A stretch of DNA of 64,000 nt from Tsukamurella spumae (GTDB lineage: Bacteria > Actinomycetota > Actinomycetes > Mycobacteriales > Mycobacteriaceae): assembly GCF_012396015.1 (NCBI RefSeq), contig NZ_JAAXOQ010000021.1, positions 21,288 to 85,287 of the forward strand, read 5' to 3'. The stretch's first letter is position 1; the number at the start of each line of letters is the position of its first letter. The position numbers and the translations under genes are program-made. The notes beneath the pieces were generated by a model. It was not told the DNA's origin. It searched no databases and was given only the letters and a program-made list of their open reading frames with translations. Positions 15,339-22,629 of the stretch are shown piece by piece.

Positions 15339-16312
15339 CGATCGAGGTCATCAAGCCCGGCCTGCTCAGCTCGGTGCAGGATCAGGGGCGAGCAGGCTAC
15401 TACCACCTAGGCATCCCACCGTCCGGCGCGATGGATCAGCGGTCCTTCCGCGCCGCGAACCTCTTGGTCGGCAACGAGGAGACCGCCGCCGTCCTCGAGT
15501 GCGCGCTCCTCGGTCCCGAGCTCCGGTTCACCGCCGACACGTCCATCGCCGTGACGGGCGCGGCGATGGCGCCCAAGATCGACGGTGTCGAGCAACCGAC
15601 CGATACGGTGCTCGCGGTCCGAGCGGGACAGGTCCTCTCGTTCGGCTTCGCCACCGCCGGCGCCCGCGCCTACCTCGCGGTGGCCGGCGGGTTGGACGTG
15701 CCCGAGCGCCTCGGCAGCCGCTCCACCTACGCGCTCGGCTCCCTCGGAGGGCTGAACGGCCGCAAGCTCGAGGCCGGCGATGTGCTGCCGACCGGCCCCC
15801 GGAGTGCGGCGAACGCCGCCCGCGCCGCGGGGCGCACATTGCCACCCGAGCTGCGCACCCCGCTCGCGAAGGAGCACGTCCTGCGCATGGTCCCGGGGCT
15901 CTACGACCACCGGGTCCAGCCCGCGTCGATGGCGACCTTCCTCGCCGAGACCTGGACCGTGGGCTCCGAGGCGGACCGGATCGGCTACCGCCTCAAGGGC
16001 GGCACTCCGCTCGCCTTCGTCGATCGTGAGCCGCCCTTCGGCGCCGGCGACGACCCGTCGAACATCGTGGACGCGTGCTACCCGATCGGCTCGATCCAGG
16101 TGCCGTCCGGGCAGGAGCCGATCATCCTGCACCGGGACGCCGTCTCTGGCGGCGGATACCTGATGATCGGAACCGTCATCAGCGCGGACATGGACCTCAT
16201 CGGCCAGATGCCGCCGAACACGAGAGTGCGGTTCGAGGCGGTCAGCCTCGACCAGGCGCTCACCGCCAGGGCTCGGCGTGCTCGCGAGCTCGACGCGATC
16301 CGTGCCCTGTAG
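15335..16312 (+). CDS. 5-oxoprolinase subunit C-like (KipA/PxpC, biotin-dependent carboxyltransferase family)
   Basis: GTG start overlapping the PxpB-like stop (GTGA); 325 aa. It begins MTIEVIKPGLLSSVQDQGRA, the hallmark of the KipA/AHS2/PxpC family, followed by GIPPSGAMDQRSFRAANLLVGN and, near the end, a GGYLMIGTVISADMDLIGQ segment. PxpC forms a complex with PxpB; the same two modules occur in urea carboxylase, where they adjoin biotin domains. Gene order A-BCCP-BC-B-C with tight overlaps points to one multienzyme assembly. Confidence 0.88.
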   Translation: MTIEVIKPGLLSSVQDQGRAGYYHLGIPPSGAMDQRSFRAANLLVGNEETAAVLECALLGPELRFTADTSIAVTGAAMAPKIDGVEQPTDTVLAVRAGQVLSFGFATAGARAYLAVAGGLDVPERLGSRSTYALGSLGGLNGRKLEAGDVLPTGPRSAANAARAAGRTLPPELRTPLAKEHVLRMVPGLYDHRVQPASMATFLAETWTVGSEADRIGYRLKGGTPLAFVDREPPFGAGDDPSNIVDACYPIGSIQVPSGQEPIILHRDAVSGGGYLMIGTVISADMDLIGQMPPNTRVRFEAVSLDQALTARARRARELDAIRAL

Positions 16313-16336
16313 CGGTGGCGACCGCGCGGTAGCCGA

Positions 16337-17647
16337 CTACAGCGCCCGCAGTGCCGCCTTCGCCGCGTGCCACCCGACCATGCCGTGCACGCCCGGCCCG
16401 GGGGCCGCGGCGGCCGAGCACAGGTACACCCGATCGGTGAGCCGGTAGGGATCGACCAGCTTCGGTCGGCGGACCAACTGCGCCGGAATCGCCGCGCCGG
16501 CGGCGATGTCGCCGCCGACGAGGTTGGCATTGCCCGCCTCCAGGCCGGCCGGCCCCACGGACCGGAGTTCGACGATGCGCTCCCGTACGCCCGGCGCGTG
16601 CCGCTCCACCTCGGCGACCACGGACTCGGTCAGATCGCCGGGGAATCCGTTGGGGCAGTGCACGTACATCGACACGGGCACGAGATCGCCGGCGGAGCGC
16701 GACGGGTCCGCCAGGTACTGCTGGGAGAGGATCATCACGGGGCGCTCGGGCATCCGACCCTTGTTGACCATGAGTTCCTTGGCGGCGATCTCCCGCGCCG
16801 TGCCGCCCAGATGGACGAAGGCGGACCGTCGGAGATCCTCCTGCGCCCAGGGGATCCCGCCGTCGATCACCAGGTCCACCTTGAACGCGGCAGCACCGAA
16901 CCGCCACCGCCGGGTCCGGCGACGCAGCCACGCGGGAGCGTTGCGCCCCAACAACTCCCGCGCCGCGGGTACGCCCGTATCGAGGAGGACGAGGTCGGCA
17001 TCGGGTAGTGCGGTCACCCGCTCGCCCGTGCGGATCGTCCCGCCGTGCTCCTGCACCAGCGCGGCCAGCCCGTCCGAGATCCGCTGCGAGCCGCCCAGCG
17101 GCACCGGCCAGGGCCGCACGCCCGCCAGGAGGTATCCGAGCGAACTCGTGAGCGGCAGGTGCTGGGGCACGATGCCGTGCGCGGCGACTCCGGCGAAGAC
17201 GGCGCCGCCGACGCGGCCCAGCGCGGCGGCCGTGACGGCGGCCGGGAGCGCGAAGCGCGGGCCCCACCGGGTGGCGAGGACGGGGTGCCGCGGCACCTCG
17301 GTCATCGGCGCGAAGAAGGCAGCCATTACGTCGGGGCCGCAGTCCGGGACGTCCGCGAGTGTGCCCACGACAGCGCGTGCGTCCGCGGACAGCGGGTGCG
17401 CCACGTCGATCTCCGCCGTGCCCCAGGCGATGTCGAGACCCACGTCCCGGAGCGCGGGCGAGGCGTAGGCGAGCGGATGCCCCGTCGAGAACCGATCGAC
17501 GACGGTGCCGGACATCTCGTCCGACCGGCAGGCTCCGCCGATCGTCGTCTCGGCCTCGAGCACCGTCACCTCGAGCCCTGCGCGGGCCAGGTACGCGGCA
17601 GCGGTGAGCCCGTTGGGGCCGGATCCGACGACGACGGCTGAGGTCAT
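16337..17647 (-). CDS. FAD-dependent oxidoreductase, phytoene-desaturase-like
   Basis: 436 aa with an N-terminal dinucleotide-binding motif AVVVGSGPNGLTAAAYLARAG and a second E at LEAETTIGGACRS, typical of the amine-oxidase/phytoene-desaturase superfamily. The C-terminal FAD contact VYLCSAAAAPGPGVHGMVGW is present. Such actinobacterial proteins are often annotated as NAD(P)/FAD-dependent oxidoreductases without a defined substrate. It is convergent with the Pxp-type operon and divergent from the aminotransferase 38 bp away. A homologue of the same class starts at 63122. Confidence 0.82.
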   Translation of the reverse strand: MTSAVVVGSGPNGLTAAAYLARAGLEVTVLEAETTIGGACRSDEMSGTVVDRFSTGHPLAYASPALRDVGLDIAWGTAEIDVAHPLSADARAVVGTLADVPDCGPDVMAAFFAPMTEVPRHPVLATRWGPRFALPAAVTAAALGRVGGAVFAGVAAHGIVPQHLPLTSSLGYLLAGVRPWPVPLGGSQRISDGLAALVQEHGGTIRTGERVTALPDADLVLLDTGVPAARELLGRNAPAWLRRRTRRWRFGAAAFKVDLVIDGGIPWAQEDLRRSAFVHLGGTAREIAAKELMVNKGRMPERPVMILSQQYLADPSRSAGDLVPVSMYVHCPNGFPGDLTESVVAEVERHAPGVRERIVELRSVGPAGLEAGNANLVGGDIAAGAAIPAQLVRRPKLVDPYRLTDRVYLCSAAAAPGPGVHGMVGWHAAKAALRAL

Positions 17648-17685
17648 TGCTCCACACTAGCCAGCGCCGTCAGTAGGCTGCCGGT

Positions 17686-18888
17686 ATGCGCACGGTGCGA
17701 CGACTGCAACCCTTCACGTCGACGATCTTCGCGGAGATCTCGGCGCTCGCCGCCGATACCGGCGCCGTCAACCTGGGGCAGGGGTTCCCGGACACGGACG
17801 GCCCGGCCGGGATGCTCGCGGCCGCGAAGGCCGCGATCGACGGCGGGATGAACCAGTACCCGCCGGGCGACGGTCTGCCCGAGCTCCGTCGGGCCGTCTC
17901 CGCGCAGGTCGAGCGCGAGTACGGCCTGCACTACGACCCGGACGGCGAGGTGCTGATCACCGTCGGCGCCTCCGAGGGGATCGCCGCGGCGGTCCTCGGC
18001 CTCGTCGAGCCCGGCCAGGAGGTGATCCTGATCGAGCCCTACTACGACTCCTACGCCGCGACGGTGGCGATGGCCGGCGCGGTACGCGTCGTGGTGCCGC
18101 TGGTCGAGGACGGCGGCCGCTACCGCCTCGATCCGGCAATGCTCCGGGGCGCGGTCACGGACCGGACCGCGGCGATCATCGTGAACTCCCCGCACAACCC
18201 CACGGGCACCGTGCTCTCCGACGAGGACCTGCGGCTCGTGGCCGACCTGTGCATCGAGCGGGACCTGCTCTGCTTCACCGACGAGGTCTACGAGTACCTG
18301 CTCTTCGACGGCCGGGTGCACCGCCCACTCGCCGCCTTCGAGGGCATGCGGGAGCGAACGGTCCGGATCTCGGGCGCCGCCAAGACCTTCAACGTGACGG
18401 GCTGGAAAATCGGCTGGATCACGGCCCCGCGCGAGCTCGCCGACGCGTGCCGCTCCGCCAAGCAGTGGCTCACCTTCACGGGCGCCACGCCGCTGCAGCA
18501 CGCGGTCGCGCACGCCCTCGACCACGAGTCCTCGTGGCTCGAGAAGCTCTCCCCCACACTGCAGGACAGTCGCGACCTGCTCACCGCCTCGCTCGTCGAG
18601 GCGGGATTCACGGTGCACCCGTCGGAGGGCACGTACTTCGTCGTGGCCGACGGGCGGGCGCTCGGGTTCGACGACGCCGCCGCCCTCGCCCGGGAACTGC
18701 CGGGACGCATCGGTGTGGCCGCGGTGCCCGTGAGCGCGCTCGCCGACGACCATGCGCGGTGGGGACACCTCCTGCGGTTCGCGTTCGCCAAGCGCGAGGA
18801 GGTACTCACCGAGGGGGCGCGCCGCCTCGGTCAGCTGAAGGCGGGGATCACCTCGCGCTCGAAGAGCTCGAGTCCCGAAGTGTCGTAG
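17686..18888 (+). CDS. class I/II PLP-dependent aminotransferase (DapC/kynurenine-aminotransferase type)
   Basis: 400 aa. The PLP fold is complete: GQGFPDTDGP near 31-40, NSPHNPTGTV (168-177), TDEVYEYL (198-205) and the Schiff-base lysine 233 in SGAAKTFNVTGWK. The family includes N-succinyldiaminopimelate aminotransferase (lysine synthesis) and methionine/kynurenine aminotransferases, which cannot be separated by eye. It begins 38 bp from the divergent FAD gene. Its last 58 bases overlap the convergent luciferase-like gene, so its C-terminal tail (SRSKSSSPEVS) may be unimportant. Confidence 0.88.
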   Translation: MRTVRRLQPFTSTIFAEISALAADTGAVNLGQGFPDTDGPAGMLAAAKAAIDGGMNQYPPGDGLPELRRAVSAQVEREYGLHYDPDGEVLITVGASEGIAAAVLGLVEPGQEVILIEPYYDSYAATVAMAGAVRVVVPLVEDGGRYRLDPAMLRGAVTDRTAAIIVNSPHNPTGTVLSDEDLRLVADLCIERDLLCFTDEVYEYLLFDGRVHRPLAAFEGMRERTVRISGAAKTFNVTGWKIGWITAPRELADACRSAKQWLTFTGATPLQHAVAHALDHESSWLEKLSPTLQDSRDLLTASLVEAGFTVHPSEGTYFVVADGRALGFDDAAALARELPGRIGVAAVPVSALADDHARWGHLLRFAFAKREEVLTEGARRLGQLKAGITSRSKSSSPEVS

Positions 18889-19817
18889 GCGATCTCGGGG
18901 AAGTAGCAGATGGCATAGGTCATCCCCTCGGCCTCGAGGCGCTGGAGGTTCGCGACGATCTCGGCGGGCGTGCCCACTCCGGGCATGCCGAGGAAGCTGC
19001 CCATGGTGGCGTCGACCGCCGCCTCGGGCGCGTGCTCGAGCAGCCGGTTGCGCGTCTCGTCGAGCCGGGTCTGCACGTCGCGGGCGGCCTCGCCGATCGC
19101 GATGTTGTAGTTGGCCGACCGGGTGATGGCGTCGAAGTCGCGGCCGAGGTCGGCGCAGTGCTGCCGCAGCACCTGCGACTTGTGCGCGAAACCGTCGAAG
19201 GTGCCGTCGAAGTTCGTGTACTGCGCGTATTGCGCGGCGATCCGCAGCGTCTTCTTCTCGCCGCCGCCGGCGACCCACAGCGGGATGCCCCCGTCCTGCA
19301 GGGGGCGGGGCTCGCAGATGGCACCGTCGACCTGGTAGTACTTCCCGTCCAGGGTGGCCGTTCCCTCGGTCCAGGCCTGCCGCATGATCCGCACGCCCTC
19401 GTCGAGCCGGCCCAGCCGCTCGCCGGCCGACGGGAAGCCGTACCCGTAGGCCCGCCACTCGTGCTCGTACCAGCCGCCGCCGATCCCCATCTGCGTGCGG
19501 CCGCCGGAGATCAGGTCGACGGTGGCCGCCACCTTCGCCAGGTAGGCGGGGTTGCGATAGCCCATGGCCGTGCACATCTGGCCCAGCTTGACGCGGTCGG
19601 TGGTGGCGGCGAGGGCCGCCATGAGGGACCACGCCTCGTGGGTGGCCTCCCGGCTGGGCACCGGTGTGGTGTGGAAATGGTCGTAGACCCACACCGAGTC
19701 CCAGGGCCCGCCGTCGGCGCGCTGGGCGAGGCCGTTCATGACGGACCAGTGGTCCGCCGGGTCGATGCCGACGAGGTCGAAGCGCCAGCCTTGCGGGAGG
19801 AAGAGTCCGAATCGCAC
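18831..19817 (-). CDS. LLM-class F420-dependent oxidoreductase
   Basis: 328 aa with the bacterial luciferase-like TIM barrel: MRFGLFLPQGWRFDLVG at the N-terminus, DSVWVYDHFHTTP, VKLGQMCTAMGYRNPAYLAK and the GGRTQMGIGGGWYEHEW segment. Mycolata have many of these F420- or FMN-using enzymes. Substrate unknown. Its 3' end overlaps the aminotransferase 3' end in a convergent arrangement, and it is divergent from the AlkB-like gene. Confidence 0.87.
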   Translation of the reverse strand: MRFGLFLPQGWRFDLVGIDPADHWSVMNGLAQRADGGPWDSVWVYDHFHTTPVPSREATHEAWSLMAALAATTDRVKLGQMCTAMGYRNPAYLAKVAATVDLISGGRTQMGIGGGWYEHEWRAYGYGFPSAGERLGRLDEGVRIMRQAWTEGTATLDGKYYQVDGAICEPRPLQDGGIPLWVAGGGEKKTLRIAAQYAQYTNFDGTFDGFAHKSQVLRQHCADLGRDFDAITRSANYNIAIGEAARDVQTRLDETRNRLLEHAPEAAVDATMGSFLGMPGVGTPAEIVANLQRLEAEGMTYAICYFPEIAYDTSGLELFEREVIPAFS

Positions 19818-19877
19818 CCCCCAACCCTACGGACGCCGGCCCGAACATGTCGGTGGGTCGTCGTATCGTCGTGGGCG

Positions 19878-20471
19878 ATGCAGGACTCGCTGTTCGACGA
19901 CGCCGTACCGCTGGCCCCGCACCGTCGGGACCTGGCCCACGGTGCGTGGCTCGACGTGCGCACGGCGTGGCAGCCGGAGGCCGACGAGTTGTTCGAGGCC
20001 CTGGGCCGCGATGTGCCGTGGGTCGAGGAGCGGCGCCGCATGTACGAGCGCACGCTGCCCGTCCCCAGACTGCTGCGCTACTACGACACGGGGGCCGCAC
20101 TCCCGCACCCCGAGCTGGCCCGCACGCGGGAGCGGCTCACCGAGCTGTACTGGGACGATCTGCGCGAGCCCTTCACGTCCGTCGGTTTGTGCCTGTACCG
20201 CGACGGGGCGGATTCCGTGGCCTGGCACGGCGACACGATCGGCCGCGGTGCCACGCACGACACGATCGTCGCCATCGTCTCCCTGGGCGCCACGCGCCCC
20301 TTCCTGATGCGGCCGCGGGGCGGCGGTGCCAGCACGAAGCTGTCGATCGGCCACGGCGACCTCCTGGCGATGGGCGGCTCCGCGCAGCGCACCTGGGAGC
20401 ACGCGGTGCCGAAGGTCCCGCACGCCGGGCCGCGCATCAGCGTGCAGTTCCGGGTCGCCGGGGTCCGCTGA
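19878..20471 (+). CDS. AlkB-like 2-oxoglutarate/Fe(II) dioxygenase
   Basis: 197 aa from the ATG at 19878; the same frame is open for hundreds of bases upstream, but only as a shadow. The HxD iron motif is WHGDTIG, the distal His is in WEHAVPKV and the oxoglutarate Arg lies in RISVQFR at the C-terminus. These are the AlkB fold signatures. It would oxidatively demethylate alkylated bases in DNA or RNA. It is divergent from the luciferase-like gene by 60 bp and is followed by the GntR gene. Confidence 0.88.
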   Translation: MQDSLFDDAVPLAPHRRDLAHGAWLDVRTAWQPEADELFEALGRDVPWVEERRRMYERTLPVPRLLRYYDTGAALPHPELARTRERLTELYWDDLREPFTSVGLCLYRDGADSVAWHGDTIGRGATHDTIVAIVSLGATRPFLMRPRGGGASTKLSIGHGDLLAMGGSAQRTWEHAVPKVPHAGPRISVQFRVAGVR

Positions 20472-20474
20472 TCC

Positions 20475-20490
20475 ACTGGTCATGACCTGG
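20475..20490 (+). promoter_or_regulatory. DasR/NagR-like operator upstream of the GntR gene
   Basis: ACTGGTCATGACCTGG, with the perfect core palindrome GGTCATGACC, ends 17 bp before the ATG of the GntR/UTRA gene. It is close to the ACTGGTCTAGACCA-type sites bound by DasR/NagR regulators. It shares ACTGGT-AT-ACCTG with the site at 44590-44605 in front of the GlcNAc PTS genes. Autoregulation is inferred. Confidence 0.6.
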
Positions 20491-20507
20491 TGTGACAAGA
20501 TGCTGGC

Positions 20508-21233
20508 ATGATCTCGGACGGCCCGATTCCGAAGCACGAGCAGCTCCGCTCGCTCCTCGAGCAGCGCTGCGCAGACGGTCTCGCGCCCGGCTCGGCGCTC
20601 CCCAGCGAACGGCAGCTGTGCGAGGAGTACGGCGTCTCCCGCATCACGGTGCGCGAGGCGCTGCGGCAACTCGTCGCCGAGGGCACGCTCGTGCGGATCC
20701 GCGGCAAGGGCACCTTCGTCGCGGACCGTCCCGCCCGCTCCCAGCTGCACCTCGCGTCGTTCCACGACGACATGCGGCGCCTGGGCCGCTCACCGTCGAC
20801 GGTGGTGCTGCAGACCGAGCTGCGGATCCCGCCCCCGTCGACGACGGCGGCGCTGCAGATCCGCGCCGCGGACCCGGCGTTCCGCATCAAGCGGCTGCGG
20901 CTGGCCGACGGGGTGCCGATCTCGATCGACGACGCCTGGTACCCCCAGTCCGTCGCGCCCGGGATGGACACGCACGATCTCACGCAGTCGATCTACGAGC
21001 TGCTGCGCACCGAGTACGGACACCACATCGACCGCGCCGAGCAGTCGATCGGGGCGATCTCCGCCGATGGCGAGCTGGCGCGCCTGCTCGGGGTGCCCGC
21101 GGGCGCCCCGATCCTGGCCTTCGATCGCGTCGCGTTCTCGGGCACCACGCGGGTCGAACACAGCTACTCCTGGTACCGCTCCGACCGTTACCAGGTGCAG
21201 ATGACGGTCACCGAGTCCGGCGGGGCCCGCTGA
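20508..21233 (+). CDS. GntR-family regulator with UTRA domain (HutC/DasR/NagR subfamily)
   Basis: 241 aa. The winged helix (SERQLCEEYGVSRITVREAL RQLVAEGTLVRIRGKGTFVA) occupies ~1-75, and a UTRA sugar/acid-sensing domain ~90-235 (LTQSIYELLRTEYGHHIDRAEQSI region). HutC-type regulators bind short GT-N-AC palindromes. The palindrome before this gene has a close twin at the GlcNAc PTS/NagA promoter region in this window, so it is a candidate amino-sugar regulator whose effector would be GlcNAc-6-P or GlcN-6-P. No amino-sugar gene is adjacent. The family call is strong; the regulon call is inference. Confidence 0.85.
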   Translation: MISDGPIPKHEQLRSLLEQRCADGLAPGSALPSERQLCEEYGVSRITVREALRQLVAEGTLVRIRGKGTFVADRPARSQLHLASFHDDMRRLGRSPSTVVLQTELRIPPPSTTAALQIRAADPAFRIKRLRLADGVPISIDDAWYPQSVAPGMDTHDLTQSIYELLRTEYGHHIDRAEQSIGAISADGELARLLGVPAGAPILAFDRVAFSGTTRVEHSYSWYRSDRYQVQMTVTESGGAR

Positions 21234-21248
21234 CCGCGTGGGGCCGCG

Positions 21249-21683
21249 TCAGGCGGTGATCTCGAAAACCGGGATCACGCGCTCGGTCAGTCGCTGGTAC
21301 TGCGCGAAGCCGGGCGCCTTCGCGGAAACGACGGCGAAGATCTCGTCCCGCTTGGCGCGATCGAGCTCCACCGCGGTGGCCTGGTAGGTCCTGTGGTGCA
21401 GTTCCACCTTCACCGAGGGGTTCTTGCGGATGTTGTGCACCCACGCCGGGTCGGCGTCCCGGCCGGCGGCCGAGCCCACCACGTAGATGCCGCCGTCGAT
21501 CTCGAAGGCCGCCATCGGGGAGGTCCGTTCCTCGCCCGACTTCGCACCGATCGAGGTCAGGAGAAGCAGCGGCATGCCGGCGAACGGTCCGCCGACCTTG
21601 CCCGCGTTCTCGCGGAACTCCTTGATGTTCTGCTGGTTGAATCGCAGTTCCTGCTCCTTGGGGAGCTTCCTCATGTCCGACAT
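21249..21683 (-). CDS. F420-binding nitroreductase-family protein (DDN-like)
   Basis: 144 aa of the deazaflavin-dependent nitroreductase family. Visible signatures are LLLTSIGAKSGEERTSPMA, then GGIYVVGSAAGRDADPAWVHN and NPSVKVELHHRTYQATAVEL. The fold is a split barrel that binds coenzyme F420. Physiological roles proposed for relatives include quinone reduction. It is followed at 39 bp by an LLM oxidoreductase on the same strand, so the two may be a redox pair. Confidence 0.85.
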   Translation of the reverse strand: MSDMRKLPKEQELRFNQQNIKEFRENAGKVGGPFAGMPLLLLTSIGAKSGEERTSPMAAFEIDGGIYVVGSAAGRDADPAWVHNIRKNPSVKVELHHRTYQATAVELDRAKRDEIFAVVSAKAPGFAQYQRLTERVIPVFEITA

Positions 21684-21722
21684 CGTCGTCGATCCTTTCG
21701 TTGTTCTACTCAGTGCGGGCGC

Positions 21723-22619
21723 TCAGGCCCGCGCCCGTCGAATCGCTTCTCGCGCCGCGGGAATGACCTCGGCACCGATCACGTCCAGGGTGTAGCGGTC
21801 GTCCCCGCCGATGATGAAACCGCTCATGCCGTAGTCGATCGCGAGCTCCACCAGATCGTCGACCCACGCCTCGGACGGCCCGGTCAACCGGCCCTCGCGC
21901 GGGGATCCCGGTCGACCGCTGTGGTTGAACAGCCGGCGGATGTCCGCGGGTTCGCGCCCAGCGGCCAGGGCGGCCTCGTCGATCACCGCGTTCATCCGGG
22001 CCACGTCCTCGAGTCCACCCTCCAGGCGGCTCAGCGAGGGCAGCCAGCCATCGGCCTTGCCACCGATCAGCCCCAGCATCCGCGGCTTGTAGCCGCCCAC
22101 CCAGATCCCGACCTCGTGCGCGGGTGCGGGACCGCGCTTCGCGCCGTCGACCGTGTAGATCTCGCCCCGGTAGTGCACGCCCCCCGGCTTACTCGTGTCC
22201 CACATCTCGTGCATGATGTCGATCGCCTCGGACAGGCCCACCAGGGACTCGCCGGGTGTGCGCCGGGGACCGCCCATCGCGACGATCGGGTCCCAGAAGC
22301 CGCCCGCGCCGATGCCCACCTCGATCCTGCCGCCGGAGAGCTGATCAAGCGTGGCCACGGACTTGGCCAGCATCGCCGGCGGACGCAGCGGGAGATTGAA
22401 GACATTCGCGGTGATGGAGATCCGGCTGGTGCGCGCGGCGATGTAGCTCATCAGGGTCCACGTGTCGTGGAACCGCGGCTGATAGGGATGGTCCTGGATG
22501 CTGACCAGGTCGAAGCCTGCGTTCTCGGCCGCGATCGCGGATTCCACCGCGGCGAAGGTGGGCTCGTTGACGGGGGTCGCGAACGAACCGAAGATCGGCT
22601 CGTGTCCGTAGTCGGGCAT
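21723..22619 (-). CDS. LLM-class flavin/F420-dependent oxidoreductase
   Basis: 298 aa luciferase-like monooxygenase-type barrel. Key stretches are FDLVSIQDHPYQPRFHDTWT, ARTSRISITANVFNLPLRPP, SGGRIEVGIGAGGFWDPIVA and GYKPRMLGLIGGKADGWLPS. It lies 10 bp downstream of the luciferase-BBE fusion gene and shares part of its layout, so the two are probably cotranscribed. Substrate unknown. Confidence 0.86.
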   Translation of the reverse strand: MPDYGHEPIFGSFATPVNEPTFAAVESAIAAENAGFDLVSIQDHPYQPRFHDTWTLMSYIAARTSRISITANVFNLPLRPPAMLAKSVATLDQLSGGRIEVGIGAGGFWDPIVAMGGPRRTPGESLVGLSEAIDIMHEMWDTSKPGGVHYRGEIYTVDGAKRGPAPAHEVGIWVGGYKPRMLGLIGGKADGWLPSLSRLEGGLEDVARMNAVIDEAALAAGREPADIRRLFNHSGRPGSPREGRLTGPSEAWVDDLVELAIDYGMSGFIIGGDDRYTLDVIGAEVIPAAREAIRRARA

Positions 22620-22629
22620 GTTCGTCTCC

